Assembly: GCF_000307875.1 (NCBI RefSeq)
Contig: NZ_AJLS01000114.1
Coordinates: 1-64,000 of the forward strand
Source: Neobacillus bataviensis LMG 21833
Lineage (GTDB): Bacteria > Bacillota > Bacilli > Bacillales > Cytobacillaceae
Direction: 5' to 3'
Length of the DNA stretch: 64,000 nucleotides
A program made the translations under genes and the position numbers. The notes beneath the pieces were generated by a model. The model saw nothing but the letters and a program-made list of their open reading frames with translations. It had not been told where the DNA came from and ran no database searches. Of this stretch, positions 53,624 to 62,519 are shown one piece after another; the first letter of the stretch is position 1; each line of letters begins with the position of its first letter.

Positions 53624-54118
53624 ATGACAACAGCAGTACTGAATGAAAAATTGGAATTGTTTAAAAAGAGTATAGATGATATTGTAGCGATTTTGAAAAA
53701 TACTGAAGAGGCAACGCTTTATGTGAAACCTTCTGAAAAAGAATGGTCAACAATGCAAATTGTTTCTCATATATTAGAAGCTGTAGATTTTTGGGTTGCA
53801 GATTTGGAAGCGTTGCTAGTTGTTCCAGGGGCAAAATGGGGACGGAATCATGAACATGTGCGTCGGTTAGCTGCAGTAAATGAAGACGTTGTCTCCCGTT
53901 TTAATAAAGATGATGCTATAGCTGCACTACAAAACTTAGTCCCAAAAGTAGAGGCAGCACTTATAAAAGTGAAAGAAGAGGATTTAGTAAAAATAGCTCC
54001 AAGTTATAATCCAAACTTTGATGGAAAACCGTTATCATTTTTAGTCGATCATTTAATCGTTCAGCACGTAGTGGGTCATTACGGGCAAATTGAACGTCAT
54101 TTAAAAAAAGTTCAATAA
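53624..54118 (+). CDS. DinB-fold thiol-dependent enzyme, candidate maleylpyruvate isomerase
   Basis: The 164-residue four-helix DinB/YfiT-type protein has metal histidines in IVSHILEAVDFW and VQHVVGHYGQIERH. In actinobacteria the mycothiol-dependent maleylpyruvate isomerase has this fold, and Bacillus DinB members use bacillithiol. No other isomerase gene (zeta-GST type) is present in the gentisate cluster. I infer it converts maleylpyruvate to fumarylpyruvate with bacillithiol. AAGGGGGAG precedes the ATG at 53624. Confidence 0.78.
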   Translation: MTTAVLNEKLELFKKSIDDIVAILKNTEEATLYVKPSEKEWSTMQIVSHILEAVDFWVADLEALLVVPGAKWGRNHEHVRRLAAVNEDVVSRFNKDDAIAALQNLVPKVEAALIKVKEEDLVKIAPSYNPNFDGKPLSFLVDHLIVQHVVGHYGQIERHLKKVQ

Positions 54119-54212
54119 ACTCTAATATTATAAATAAGTGTCTATCACTGGCCGGAACTTGTCAGAATTCATGCAACAATATTCGGGTGGTGACAGTCAC
54201 TTTTATTTATAA

Positions 54213-54254
54213 AAGAAGCATTCGCTGGAATTGTCCGCGAATGCTTCTTTTTGT
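54213..54254. terminator. bidirectional terminator
   Basis: AAGAAGCATTCGC and GCGAATGCTTCTT pair perfectly, with T-rich tails for both converging genes. Confidence 0.9.
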
Positions 54255-54263
54255 GTGTAAAGG

Positions 54264-55607
54264 TTAGAGTACACGACTTGCTGTCACATAGTTTTGTTTA
54301 GCCCAGATAGAATCAAGGTTATCCTTTACAACAGATCCTTTTGTTGATAAATAGATAAACTGATTGTCGCCAATGTAAATGGCTGGTTGTGTAATGTTTG
54401 TACCCTTGTTGTCAGTTGAAAAGAATAGAAGATCGCCTTTTTGCAAATCTGCCTTTTGAACGGCTTGTCCCTCCAAGGACTGACGGCTTGCCAATTTAGA
54501 ATTTAAGTCAACGCCAAAATTTTTATATACATAATACGTAAACCCTGCTCCGGTAAACTCCAGGGTATTCTCATCGTAAGAGTTGTATCTAAAGCTTGCT
54601 TTGCCAATTAAATTTGAAGCAAAATCAACAAGTTGATCCGCCTTTGTTACGGCGGGTTTTTCAATTAAGGAATTTTCTGTAAAAACTCGTTTCGCTGTAA
54701 TATAGTGAGTTTCATAATAATCAACGAAAAGAACCCTTGTTGATATCCCGCTTGAAGATGGAACAATGATTCGATGATCACCCGCATAAACTGCGGCGAT
54801 GGTAGGCGTACTTGAACCTGTAACACTATTAAAGAACACTAGGTCACCTTTCTTTAAATCTGAGCGTGATACGGTTGTGCCTTGTTTCATTAACTCTTTT
54901 AAATTCGTCTGATTTAAATGAACACCATTTTTCTCATAGACGTAATTAACAAATCCAGAGCCTGTAAAGGTTAAGGACTTTTCATCATTTACTTTTCCTA
55001 TCGTCACCTGTTTCATAAGATTATATGAATCTTCTACAATAGTATCCCCTTTTGTAGCTGGATTGGATGGAAGTAACGTCGGCAGCACTCTTCGGGCTGA
55101 CATATAGTTTTCTGTATAATATGGCTTGGAATCCATGTCCGCTATGATAATATTTTGCTTCGGATCCGCCATGTGAATAACTTTATTATCACCGATATAC
55201 ATGGCTACATGGTTGGGAACAGTGCTTGTCGGGCTGCTTCTAAAGAAAACTAAATCCCCTTTTTGCAATTGATTTCTTGGAACATATGTCCCTTGCTGAA
55301 TCATATAATCTTCATTATATGTTGCTAGATCCACACCGGCTTTTTCAAATATGTACATAAGAAATGTTGCACATGAAAATTTATATGGATATGTCGGTTT
55401 ATACTCTGAATTACTATATGTTGCCTTTCCTATTAAACTAGTGCCCAATTGAATTAATTCATCGGCCTTCGCGTTGACGGACGCTTGATTATTCTGAGCA
55501 TTCAATACTGCCGCTGATGCATGCACTTGATTTAAAGAAATCGGAGCTCCAAGAGTACCAAAACCCAGAGCGAAAACTAATGAAGTAGTAACTAACGTTT
55601 TTTTCAT
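54264..55607 (-). CDS. secreted protein with three NlpC/P60 domains, only the first catalytic
   Basis: The 447-residue exported protein has a signal peptide (MKKTLVTTSLVFALGFGTLG, cleaved near residue 30). Three NlpC/P60 repeats of about 140 residues follow. Repeat 1 has Cys79 (FSCATF), His133 (PNHVAMYIGD) and His145, so it can hydrolyse peptidoglycan stem peptides. In repeats 2 and 3 the Cys is Gly216 and Gly353 and the His is Thr269 and Gln407, while folds and GDLVFF-type motifs persist. The dead repeats may bind the wall. GGAGG precedes the ATG. Confidence 0.9.
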   Translation of the reverse strand: MKKTLVTTSLVFALGFGTLGAPISLNQVHASAAVLNAQNNQASVNAKADELIQLGTSLIGKATYSNSEYKPTYPYKFSCATFLMYIFEKAGVDLATYNEDYMIQQGTYVPRNQLQKGDLVFFRSSPTSTVPNHVAMYIGDNKVIHMADPKQNIIIADMDSKPYYTENYMSARRVLPTLLPSNPATKGDTIVEDSYNLMKQVTIGKVNDEKSLTFTGSGFVNYVYEKNGVHLNQTNLKELMKQGTTVSRSDLKKGDLVFFNSVTGSSTPTIAAVYAGDHRIIVPSSSGISTRVLFVDYYETHYITAKRVFTENSLIEKPAVTKADQLVDFASNLIGKASFRYNSYDENTLEFTGAGFTYYVYKNFGVDLNSKLASRQSLEGQAVQKADLQKGDLLFFSTDNKGTNITQPAIYIGDNQFIYLSTKGSVVKDNLDSIWAKQNYVTASRVL

Positions 55608-55881
55608 TGGTAGCCTCCTAATGTTTTATTATTCTTTTGATTTTACCATATAAAATTGAATGCCTTTTGAGGGAAAACCTCCCAGATGTTTTTTGGGGTT
55701 TGCCAAACCGCGTCCTAGATGGACTAATTGCCGTTTTTAACAATTTAGTTACATTAGAGACGGCTATTTTAATTTTCTGACAATGAGGCGTTATACAAGA
55801 ATAAATGTAATAGCCTGTTCATCTTCCATTCATACAAAGATTATAAACTAAGGGTGTCAAAAAGAGATGGAGGGAATAAAG

Positions 55882-56916
55882 ATGAACATCGCGTGGAAAG
55901 AAATGAAGAAAAATAAAATGAGGTTTACCATTTTAGGTTCAATCGTTTTTCTCGTTAGTTTATTAACGTTCATTATATCCGGTTTAGCAAATGGATTATC
56001 GCAAGACAATGCAGCCTTAATTAAAGATTTACCAAACGGACTTTTTCTTATGACCAAAGATGCGGCTGAAACCTATAATCTCTCAAGAATAGATAAAAGT
56101 ACTCAAGATAAAATGTTGGAAAAACAGAAAGATGCTACAGCATTTTCTATTCAAATGGGTTTTTTAAATGATCGTGCGGGGAAGCAACGTAGCGTTGCCT
56201 TTGTAACATCAACTGATTCGAAATATTTTCAACATGTTCAAAAAGGGGAAGTTGTACTGGATCGTTCTATGGAGGATGAGGGGATAAAAATAGGTGATAC
56301 TTTAACGAATAATCAACACAGTGGCAAGTTTATTGTAAAAGGTTTTGTAGATCAAAGTAAATACAGCCATGCCCCTGTCGCTTATATCAGCAATGAAGAC
56401 TATAAAGAAATTTACCGGGTCAACGAAATGCAATTGATTTTCGTGCCAGGTGGTGATTCTACACAGGTATCAGCAGGTTTACAATCCTTTTCAAAAAAGG
56501 AGTTCCTTAATACCATTTCAAGTTATAAGGCAGAACAGATGTCTTTAAATATGATTGTTTGGTTTTTAGTTGTCATCAGCGGCATGTTGTTTGCAATCTT
56601 TTTCTACATGATGAACGTTCAAAAAATGGGTCTATACGGAATTCTAAAAGCAATTGGTGTTAAAACAAGTGCCTTATTCAAAATGATGTGGACACAGATG
56701 GTTTTTATTACGGTCATTGCACTTGGTCTATCAGTTCTGCTTAGCCAAGGTTTTAATATGATAGCACCCAAAGGAATGCCTTTTAGTTTAACATCCGAGA
56801 CAACCGTACAATTATCCATTGTCTTCTTAATCATTGGATTTATTGGGGCTACGCTTTCAGGTATCCAAATTAAAAAAGTTGAACCATTACAAGCGATCCA
56901 ACAAGGAGAGGTTTAA
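55882..56916 (+). CDS. ABC transporter permease, FtsX/MacB type
   Basis: The 344-residue protein has an N-terminal segment (FTILGSIVFLVSLLTFIISG), a large extracytoplasmic domain (about 40-220) and three C-terminal segments (VWFLVVISGMLFAIFFYMM; MVFITVIALGLSVLLSQ; LSIVFLIIGFIGATLSG). This layout is usual for FtsX-like permeases of drug, lipid or peptide systems. GGAGGG precedes the ATG at 55882. The ATPase gene begins one base after the stop. No adjacent regulator is visible. Confidence 0.88.
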   Translation: MNIAWKEMKKNKMRFTILGSIVFLVSLLTFIISGLANGLSQDNAALIKDLPNGLFLMTKDAAETYNLSRIDKSTQDKMLEKQKDATAFSIQMGFLNDRAGKQRSVAFVTSTDSKYFQHVQKGEVVLDRSMEDEGIKIGDTLTNNQHSGKFIVKGFVDQSKYSHAPVAYISNEDYKEIYRVNEMQLIFVPGGDSTQVSAGLQSFSKKEFLNTISSYKAEQMSLNMIVWFLVVISGMLFAIFFYMMNVQKMGLYGILKAIGVKTSALFKMMWTQMVFITVIALGLSVLLSQGFNMIAPKGMPFSLTSETTVQLSIVFLIIGFIGATLSGIQIKKVEPLQAIQQGEV

Positions 56917-56917
56917 T

Positions 56918-57604
56918 ATGACAATATTTACAATAGATGATGTGAGAAAAACCTTTACGAACGGTGATATAAAAGAGGAAATACTAAAAGGAATTAATCT
57001 TTCTCTTCAAGAGGGAGAAGTAACAGCATTAGTGGGTGCCTCTGGTTCTGGTAAAAGTACACTCCTCACCATAGCTGCAGGACTTCAGCCCGCATCAAAT
57101 GGGCAAGTAATATTCGATGGGAATAATATGACTGCTATGAATTCTGAACAAGTGCGAAAAATACGGGCAAGTCAATTTGGTTTTGTCTTTCAATTTGCAC
57201 ATCTCGTTCCTTTTCTTACAGTAGAAGAGCAGCTCGTGTTAATGCTGGACGTATCTGAATCTAAAAGTAAGAAACGTGAACAAAAAAGGGAAATTGATAA
57301 AATATTGAACTTAGTTGGAATGGATCATCGGAAAAAGGCCTATCCTTCCTCGTTATCCGGCGGGGAAAAACAGCGGGTTGCCATTGCTCGTGCTATGATC
57401 CACCAACCGAAAGTTCTCTTTGCGGATGAACCAACTGCAAGTTTAGATTCAAAGAGGTCTAAAGATGTTATGGTGTTAATCCGAGATTTAACTAAAACAT
57501 TGAACATTACTACCCTAATGGTCACCCATGATGAGGAAATGCTTTCCTACGCCGACCATATCGTTAAAATGAGCGATGGAATGATTTTACAAGGTGAAAA
57601 TTAA
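56918..57604 (+). CDS. ABC transporter ATPase (MacB/LolD type)
   Basis: The 228-residue ATPase has Walker A GASGSGKST, Q-loop FQFAHLVPFL, signature LSGGEKQR, Walker B VLFADEPTASLD and H-loop MVTHDEEML. It partners the FtsX-like permease just upstream. AAGGAGAGG at the permease end serves the ATG at 56918; the longer frame from 56834 lies inside the permease and is rejected. Confidence 0.92.
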   Translation: MTIFTIDDVRKTFTNGDIKEEILKGINLSLQEGEVTALVGASGSGKSTLLTIAAGLQPASNGQVIFDGNNMTAMNSEQVRKIRASQFGFVFQFAHLVPFLTVEEQLVLMLDVSESKSKKREQKREIDKILNLVGMDHRKKAYPSSLSGGEKQRVAIARAMIHQPKVLFADEPTASLDSKRSKDVMVLIRDLTKTLNITTLMVTHDEEMLSYADHIVKMSDGMILQGEN

Positions 57605-57717
57605 CATTTATCGAAGTAGAAAATTTAAAGTAGAAGATTTTCCATTTGCTCTGCTGGAAGAGAATATACTAGATAATTTATGGAAATAGCTATTCTATGG
57701 AAATTTAGGAGGTAATC

Positions 57718-58113
57718 ATGGGAAGATTAGTTCATTTTGAAATTCATGTAAGTGACATGGAACGAGCCAAGAAATTTTATGGAGAGGTATTTGGATGGTC
57801 ATTCCAAGATTGGAGTGAGTATGCAGGAATGCCTTACTTTGGAGCAGTGACCGGTGATGAAAGTGAACTTGGAATTAATGGTGCATTGATGCAGCGTCAA
57901 AGTGCTCCGCCGGAATCAAACCAGGCTTTAAATGGATTTGCATGTACAATGGGAGTGGAAAACTACGGTGTAACGGAAGCTAAAATTATGAAGAATGGCG
58001 GCAAGGTCGCAATGGCCAAATATGCTCTACCTGGAATGGCGTGGCAAGGGTACTATATGGATACAGAAGGCAACCTTTTCGGAATTCATCAGCCAGACGC
58101 GAACGCAAAATAG
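57718..58113 (+). CDS. VOC-family (glyoxalase/bleomycin-resistance fold) protein
   Basis: The 131-residue protein consists of one VOC module: MGRLVHFEIHVSDMERAKKFY with the metal His in FEIHVSD, VFGWSFQDW and C-terminal YYMDTEGNLFGIHQPD. It may be a dioxygenase-like or drug-sequestering protein; function is unassigned. AGGAGG precedes the ATG. A GC-rich hairpin follows 60 bp after the stop. Confidence 0.88.
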   Translation: MGRLVHFEIHVSDMERAKKFYGEVFGWSFQDWSEYAGMPYFGAVTGDESELGINGALMQRQSAPPESNQALNGFACTMGVENYGVTEAKIMKNGGKVAMAKYALPGMAWQGYYMDTEGNLFGIHQPDANAK

Positions 58114-58173
58114 TATGAAATCAAAACCCCATAAATAGGACATCACGGGAAAGAGTTGCATAAAGGATAAAGA

Positions 58174-58206
58174 AAGGCTGACCTGTCTAAAAAACAGGGC
58201 AGCCTT
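58174..58206. terminator. hairpin between VOC gene and the ESX locus
   Basis: AAGGCTG(A)CCTGT pairs with ACAGG(G)CAGCCTT. No strong T-run follows on the plus strand. Confidence 0.6.
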
Positions 58207-58251
58207 AGATAAATATTCAAGACCATCCTAGCCGAATTTTACCAAGAACTA

Positions 58252-58515
58252 TTAAACTGGTTTTTCAGCCAAGTTCTCCTTTAAAAATTCAAACTCCTCC
58301 TCATCCTGGTAACCTATAAAATAGATTTTCTCTATTTGGTCATGATTAAATAAATACATGTATTGTTCGTTAATGTTACCTTCAGGGTAAAGGCATGCAA
58401 TGTAATCCCAAATTTTTTTTGTATTTAACTCCTGTTGCCTGCGGCCATATATCATGACTCTTTTAGTACCGCCTTCCAGCAGGACAACCGAACCGATCGG
58501 TAAATATTTATCCAT
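58252..58515 (-). CDS. DUF4176-family protein of an ESX/type VII locus
   Basis: The 87-residue protein with YLPIGSVVLLEGGTKRVMIYGRRQ and DYIACLYPEGNI matches DUF4176, a small cytosolic family found almost only in Firmicutes type VII (LXG) effector operons. AAGGAG precedes the ATG. It overlaps the preceding membrane-protein gene by eight bases and ends the minus-strand operon. Its role may be chaperone or immunity support, not established. Confidence 0.82.
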   Translation of the reverse strand: MDKYLPIGSVVLLEGGTKRVMIYGRRQQELNTKKIWDYIACLYPEGNINEQYMYLFNHDQIEKIYFIGYQDEEEFEFLKENLAEKPV

Positions 58516-59185
58516 TCCTTTTCGCTCCTTTACTCTTTGCTCGACCTGTTAAAATGAGGATCGCAATGGCGATATATCCGAATCCGACGGAACTAATCAA
58601 AATTTCATAGGAAGGTTTCACTGTCACAGGATTATTGAAGACATGATTCAAAATTTGCATCATGATTGCATAGCCAAGTAGGACTATAGCAATACCGAGT
58701 ATGCTGGCCCAAACATATGCTTTTGTTGTGATTATTTTCCAATTTAACACTTTGGGTGATGATAGGATAAGAATGAGCCCTGCTGAAATGATGATGATGA
58801 CAAAATACGTCAATAATGAAAAGGAGAAGTAATGTATACTTTCGATAATAGTTCCTTCTACGACAGCGGCATCATACAGGACATTGGAAGTTAAGAATAG
58901 CAAAGTGCTGACGAGCAGGCAATAAACACCACTGAATAGACCTACTGCTTTTTTTAGGTTTTTACTCCTTCGCAACCATAATCCATAAATAAAAAGGCCT
59001 GCGCTTATAAACATCACGAAATAAACAAACAAAAGTAAAAACTGATTTTGAATAACATTTGAAAATTGATAGCAGACCAAGGTAGAAAAAGCCGTAACGG
59101 CAAAGAAAAACATGTTTATGAAAAGCACATTTTTCTTTAATCCCTCCTGTTGGACATCAGAAGTTTTTGAGTGTTTTGTTTTCAT
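58508..59185 (-). CDS. polytopic membrane protein, candidate immunity protein
   Basis: The 225-residue protein has about six hydrophobic segments (VLFINMFFFAVTAFSTLVCY; FLLLFVYFVMFISAGLFIYG; LTYFVIIIISAGLILILSS; YVWASILGIAIVLLGYAIMM and others). I do not recognise a family. Its place two genes behind a glycine-zipper ESX effector suggests a membrane immunity protein against a pore-forming toxin, as with TelE/TipE in streptococci. The start at 59185 is seven bases after AGAGAG. Confidence 0.68.
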   Translation of the reverse strand: MKTKHSKTSDVQQEGLKKNVLFINMFFFAVTAFSTLVCYQFSNVIQNQFLLLFVYFVMFISAGLFIYGLWLRRSKNLKKAVGLFSGVYCLLVSTLLFLTSNVLYDAAVVEGTIIESIHYFSFSLLTYFVIIIISAGLILILSSPKVLNWKIITTKAYVWASILGIAIVLLGYAIMMQILNHVFNNPVTVKPSYEILISSVGFGYIAIAILILTGRAKSKGAKRNG

Positions 59186-59200
59186 CAAGTTTCTCTCTTT

Positions 59201-59953
59201 CTAAAAATCTAGTATTGTATTGGTTAATTCACTGGGTGAACATTTTAGCAGTGTCGTTATGTCTTTTTCTTCGGTGTGGATTATTTTAACCAGCTTAAGG
59301 ATACCAGATTCATTTGCGATCCTTGTCGTGATCGTGCCAGGCTCGTTAATTCTCTCTGTTAGAATCAATTGACATTCCGGGAGATGAAGCGCATGTAATA
59401 TAGAAATACAAACATCAGCATTTACCAAGCTTTGGTTGCAAAAGGTGTTAATTTTACCCACTTCCCCCTGAGTATACCAACTAAGCAGCTCATCAAATTG
59501 ACTGGTTTGGAGTTGGAATGAAAAGCGTTCAACAGCGTTTGAAAAAGCGGTCTCCTTACTATTTACCATTGCTAAAAAGGTTTGTATAAAATCTTCCTCA
59601 TGTTCAAAGTGCTCCAGGGTAAACCCAATATCCGTCTTTCTTAAAAGTCCCCGATCCGCGTCCTGCAAATAGAAGACAGAATGAATCTCTGTCTCCTCGA
59701 CAAGTGAAATGATCATATCGGCTCCAAAAACGCATAATAAAGCTTCTATGAGACGATCATCCAATGTCACATTTCCCGTATCATCTGTATGTAAGAGTCC
59801 GGAAGAACGAAAATTTTCGATAAAAAGCTGCCATTCTTTCTGAATCTGTACCTTTGTCCATCCATCAAAGGGGTCTTCAACGATTAAGGGTAATGGATGG
59901 TGAAAAAGAAAACTTAGAAAGCCTAGATCTTTGTTGGAAAAATAATACTTCAT
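59201..59953 (-). CDS. ESX-locus protein, about 250 residues (EspG/DUF5081-like)
   Basis: This cytosolic protein begins MKYYFSNKDLGFLSFLFHHP and has mixed alpha/beta composition without membrane segments. Size, position and the opening block resemble the EspG-like/DUF5081 proteins of Firmicutes ESX effector operons, which are thought to chaperone secreted partners. I cannot prove the family from motifs. GGGAGGG precedes the ATG. It lies between the effector and the membrane protein. Confidence 0.65.
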   Translation of the reverse strand: MKYYFSNKDLGFLSFLFHHPLPLIVEDPFDGWTKVQIQKEWQLFIENFRSSGLLHTDDTGNVTLDDRLIEALLCVFGADMIISLVEETEIHSVFYLQDADRGLLRKTDIGFTLEHFEHEEDFIQTFLAMVNSKETAFSNAVERFSFQLQTSQFDELLSWYTQGEVGKINTFCNQSLVNADVCISILHALHLPECQLILTERINEPGTITTRIANESGILKLVKIIHTEEKDITTLLKCSPSELTNTILDF

Positions 59954-59989
59954 TCTTTTCCCTCCCGTAGTGATGGTTGCTATTCCCTA

Positions 59990-61072
59990 TTATCCTGCAC
60001 CCGTTACCGGCTTAGGTTTATCCTTAAATAGATTTCCGAACCACCTTGATGCTCCTTTGGCTGCATTTCCAACGGCATCAACCCCGATTTCAACGCCATC
60101 CCCAATGACATCCAGCGTTGATTTTTTTTGTTTTCCGGATCCCCATATTTTTAAATTTACGCCCTTGTCCATAAAGTAGGAGCCTACTGCTGCAACTCCG
60201 GCACCAACGACAGCACCAACTGCCGTTCCCACTCCTGGTGCAATAATTGTCCCAACGGCAGCCCCGAGTTTTGCTCCTACAACCGCGACAGCGGCTACTT
60301 CTGCACCCTTCACCCCGGCGTTGATCACCTTCCGTTTTGTTGAAACATTATCATTAGTTGTGAGTTCTTTATACACTTGAGCAGCACCGGTGATTAATGC
60401 TCCCGCCGCTCCGACTTTCCCTGCGATTTTTAAGCCATTATCAATATTTACTAGTTTTGACACATTAGGATATCTGCCGTTTTTTACATTTTCTATTGTG
60501 TATCTTCTCGCTAACCCTTCGCCGCCTTTATAGAATTCACTATTCAAAACCTTGAGGTATCTGCCATCTTTTAAAAACTTTGGCATCTTGTAATATTTTG
60601 AGACTAAGGAAGCGGAGAAGCCTCCTAAGAGCAGCTCGCTGGCAAGTCCGCCTTCATCATTCGTAAGGGCTTCAACAATTCTGTTACGCCATTTTTTCCA
60701 TTGACTATCATCCTTGGAAGCATGTTTCTGCCCGGCAGCAGCAGCCCCTGCCATTTGTTTTTCAATATTTATACTATTGATCCCAAGCAAAGCTGCAGCC
60801 CTGCCATCTACTTTTCTTTCAGCTGAAGTGTATTGGTTAATAGATTCTTCCATGAAAGCTTTCAATTTGTTTAACTGGCTTTCTGCGTTGTGAATATCCT
60901 GAGCAATTGTATTCAGTTTTTGCCCTATGGATCTTCTGGACAGGATTTTACTACTGATTTGATTCCTTATGGAGGACACACTTTGTTTAACATCTGAAAC
61001 TCTTGATTTATCTCTCTCTAAATTGCTTTGATAACTTTTTATTGTACTTAGGTTTATTTTGATTTGATCCAA
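59990..61072 (-). CDS. putative type VII secreted effector with C-terminal glycine zipper
   Basis: The 360-residue protein has an N-terminal coiled helical region (about 1-90: IKSYQSNLERDKSRVSDVKQ, LNTIAQDIHNAESQLNKLKA) like LXG/WXG-type secretion domains. The C-terminal 120 residues are rich in Gly/Ala/Val with GxxxG repeats (GAAVGTIIAPGVGTAVGAVV), as in membrane-inserting ESX toxins such as TelE. No nuclease or NADase motif is seen. TTG start at 61072 with GGGGGGA upstream. The small WXG100-like gene just before it is the probable secretion partner. Confidence 0.72.
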   Translation of the reverse strand: MDQIKINLSTIKSYQSNLERDKSRVSDVKQSVSSIRNQISSKILSRRSIGQKLNTIAQDIHNAESQLNKLKAFMEESINQYTSAERKVDGRAAALLGINSINIEKQMAGAAAAGQKHASKDDSQWKKWRNRIVEALTNDEGGLASELLLGGFSASLVSKYYKMPKFLKDGRYLKVLNSEFYKGGEGLARRYTIENVKNGRYPNVSKLVNIDNGLKIAGKVGAAGALITGAAQVYKELTTNDNVSTKRKVINAGVKGAEVAAVAVVGAKLGAAVGTIIAPGVGTAVGAVVGAGVAAVGSYFMDKGVNLKIWGSGKQKKSTLDVIGDGVEIGVDAVGNAAKGASRWFGNLFKDKPKPVTGAG

Positions 61073-61143
61073 AGAATTCCCCCCTTTAAATAGTATTTTG
61101 TGGTAACGATAAATTTTGCACCATTCCGTCCGGCATATTCCTC

Positions 61144-61446
61144 TTATTGCGATTTTGCAGCAGCTGCATCCGCAGCCGCCTTTTCTTTCTCTATTTCTTC
61201 ATTTCTAATTTCGTGAGCAGTGAGGACAATATCTTCGCCAATTTCATCAAGCTTTTGGGAAAGCGTATAAAACTTCCTGCTAAGATGATCAATTGCGTCA
61301 TTTATGTACATTACTTCTGTTGCCTGCCAATGAGCAGCTATATTTCCTTTATATTTTTCCATGCTATTTTTTAAATCCCGCAATGTATCAGCATCTTGGC
61401 TTAACCTTCTGGCATGTGAGATAGCCTGGTCAACATCAAATTTCAT
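61144..61446 (-). CDS. WXG100-like small ESX protein
   Basis: The 100-residue, almost wholly helical protein has a central turn AAHWQATEVMYIND that resembles the WxG turn (here WQA). The C-terminus is Ala/Lys-rich (EKEKAAADAAAAKSQ). It likely pairs with the following effector for export by the type VII system, whose core genes are not in this window. AGAGAGG precedes the ATG. It is the first gene of the five-gene minus-strand operon. Confidence 0.75.
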   Translation of the reverse strand: MKFDVDQAISHARRLSQDADTLRDLKNSMEKYKGNIAAHWQATEVMYINDAIDHLSRKFYTLSQKLDEIGEDIVLTAHEIRNEEIEKEKAAADAAAAKSQ

Positions 61447-61665
61447 ATGGGCACCTCTCTACTTATTAAAAAAAACATCATTACGTAATTATAAAAGTTA
61501 TTTTCCACCGGCTAATAAGCAAGTGGAAATGAATAAGACAACATTTCAAATTTCATTGATGGTAAAAGGTGGAACTATCAAGATTATAAAAAAAGTATAA
61601 CCTTTTGTCACGGGGTCATTAATAAAATGGTGCTTTAGGAGGAGTATTGAGAAGGTGGAAACCCT

Positions 61666-61842
61666 TTACTTACTTTTATCCGTATTCATTAACGTAATCA
61701 CATGCTCCTTGGGGCTCCAGCAATTAAATTTATAGTTCGTTTTTGTTTCAAAACCTAATCGGCTGCAATGATATTTCATTCTTTCAGCTTTTTTCTCTAC
61801 TTTAAAATGCCGGCATGTCGCACAGCAATGGAAATCTTTCAT
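61666..61842 (-). CDS. small Cys-rich protein, 58 residues
   Basis: This ORF is below usual length cut-offs. It begins MKDFHCCATCRHFKVEKKAE, continues KYHCSRLGFETKTNYKFNC and ends NTDKSK. Cysteines at HCCATC, HCS and NCW suggest a zinc-binding fold. AAGGGG lies nine bases before the ATG. Composition is clearly coding-like. No function is known to me. Confidence 0.7.
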   Translation of the reverse strand: MKDFHCCATCRHFKVEKKAERMKYHCSRLGFETKTNYKFNCWSPKEHVITLMNTDKSK

Positions 61843-62043
61843 ATTTAGATGCCCCTTTTTCTCACAATCTTTCTTTGCATTTTAACACAAATATCCAATG
61901 CTTTGGCAAAATCTATGAAAATCGGAGCATGCCGTCCTCAAAATTTTAAATTGGTTTTGTGAGGAAAAGGTCGAGCGAATTTCGACATTCATTTTTATAA
62001 TTTCCTGGGAAAAATCAAATGGTAGAAGGATTTTCCTTGTTTT

Positions 62044-62275
62044 TAATCAAATGTTTAATGGAAAGGGAAATAAAGATGTTCTTGTCGAAGAGTGAAGAAT
62101 TAGCCAAGAGGAGCTGCTATTCGCCATGATTTTCGAATGAAAGGAACAAATTCAATCCTTTTTTCGACATCATTTTCTTGTGCTTAATGAGATGATCCCT
62201 TTATTCGTAAGCATAGCTAACGTTTTAATCAAACATTTGATTAGTTTATTTTTTATTAACCAATCGTTTGATTGA
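62044..62275. promoter_or_regulatory. three related palindromes without an adjacent gene
   Basis: AATCAAA-TG-TTTAAT (about 62046-62060), TAATCAAA-CA-TTTGATTA (62226-62243) and CAATC-GTTT-GATTG (62261-62274) look like TetR-type operators. The region 61843-63270 has no supported gene, so their target is unclear. An operon may have been lost here. Confidence 0.45.
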
Positions 62276-62519
62276 AAATGTGAATAACATTAGTATAACG
62301 GGCTTTTTTTACTAAAACAGCTGAGAAATTTGTTGGAAAATGGCTGTAATAAAAATCAAGAGTTTAGAAGAAGGATGTGCGGCGGAGATTTGGCCAACTG
62401 TGACGTAGTCTGCACATAGTTTGATTGATATTTTCATGAATTTCTTGTTCTGTAAATAAGTGAGTCCTAGCTTAATAATGATAATAAAAGACTTTTCAAT
62501 GGTAAGAAAATGTCTTTTG

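Noticed and set aside
56834-56917. N-terminal extension of the ABC ATPase
   Set aside because: It lies within the permease gene, and a clear ribosome binding site serves the ATG at 56918.
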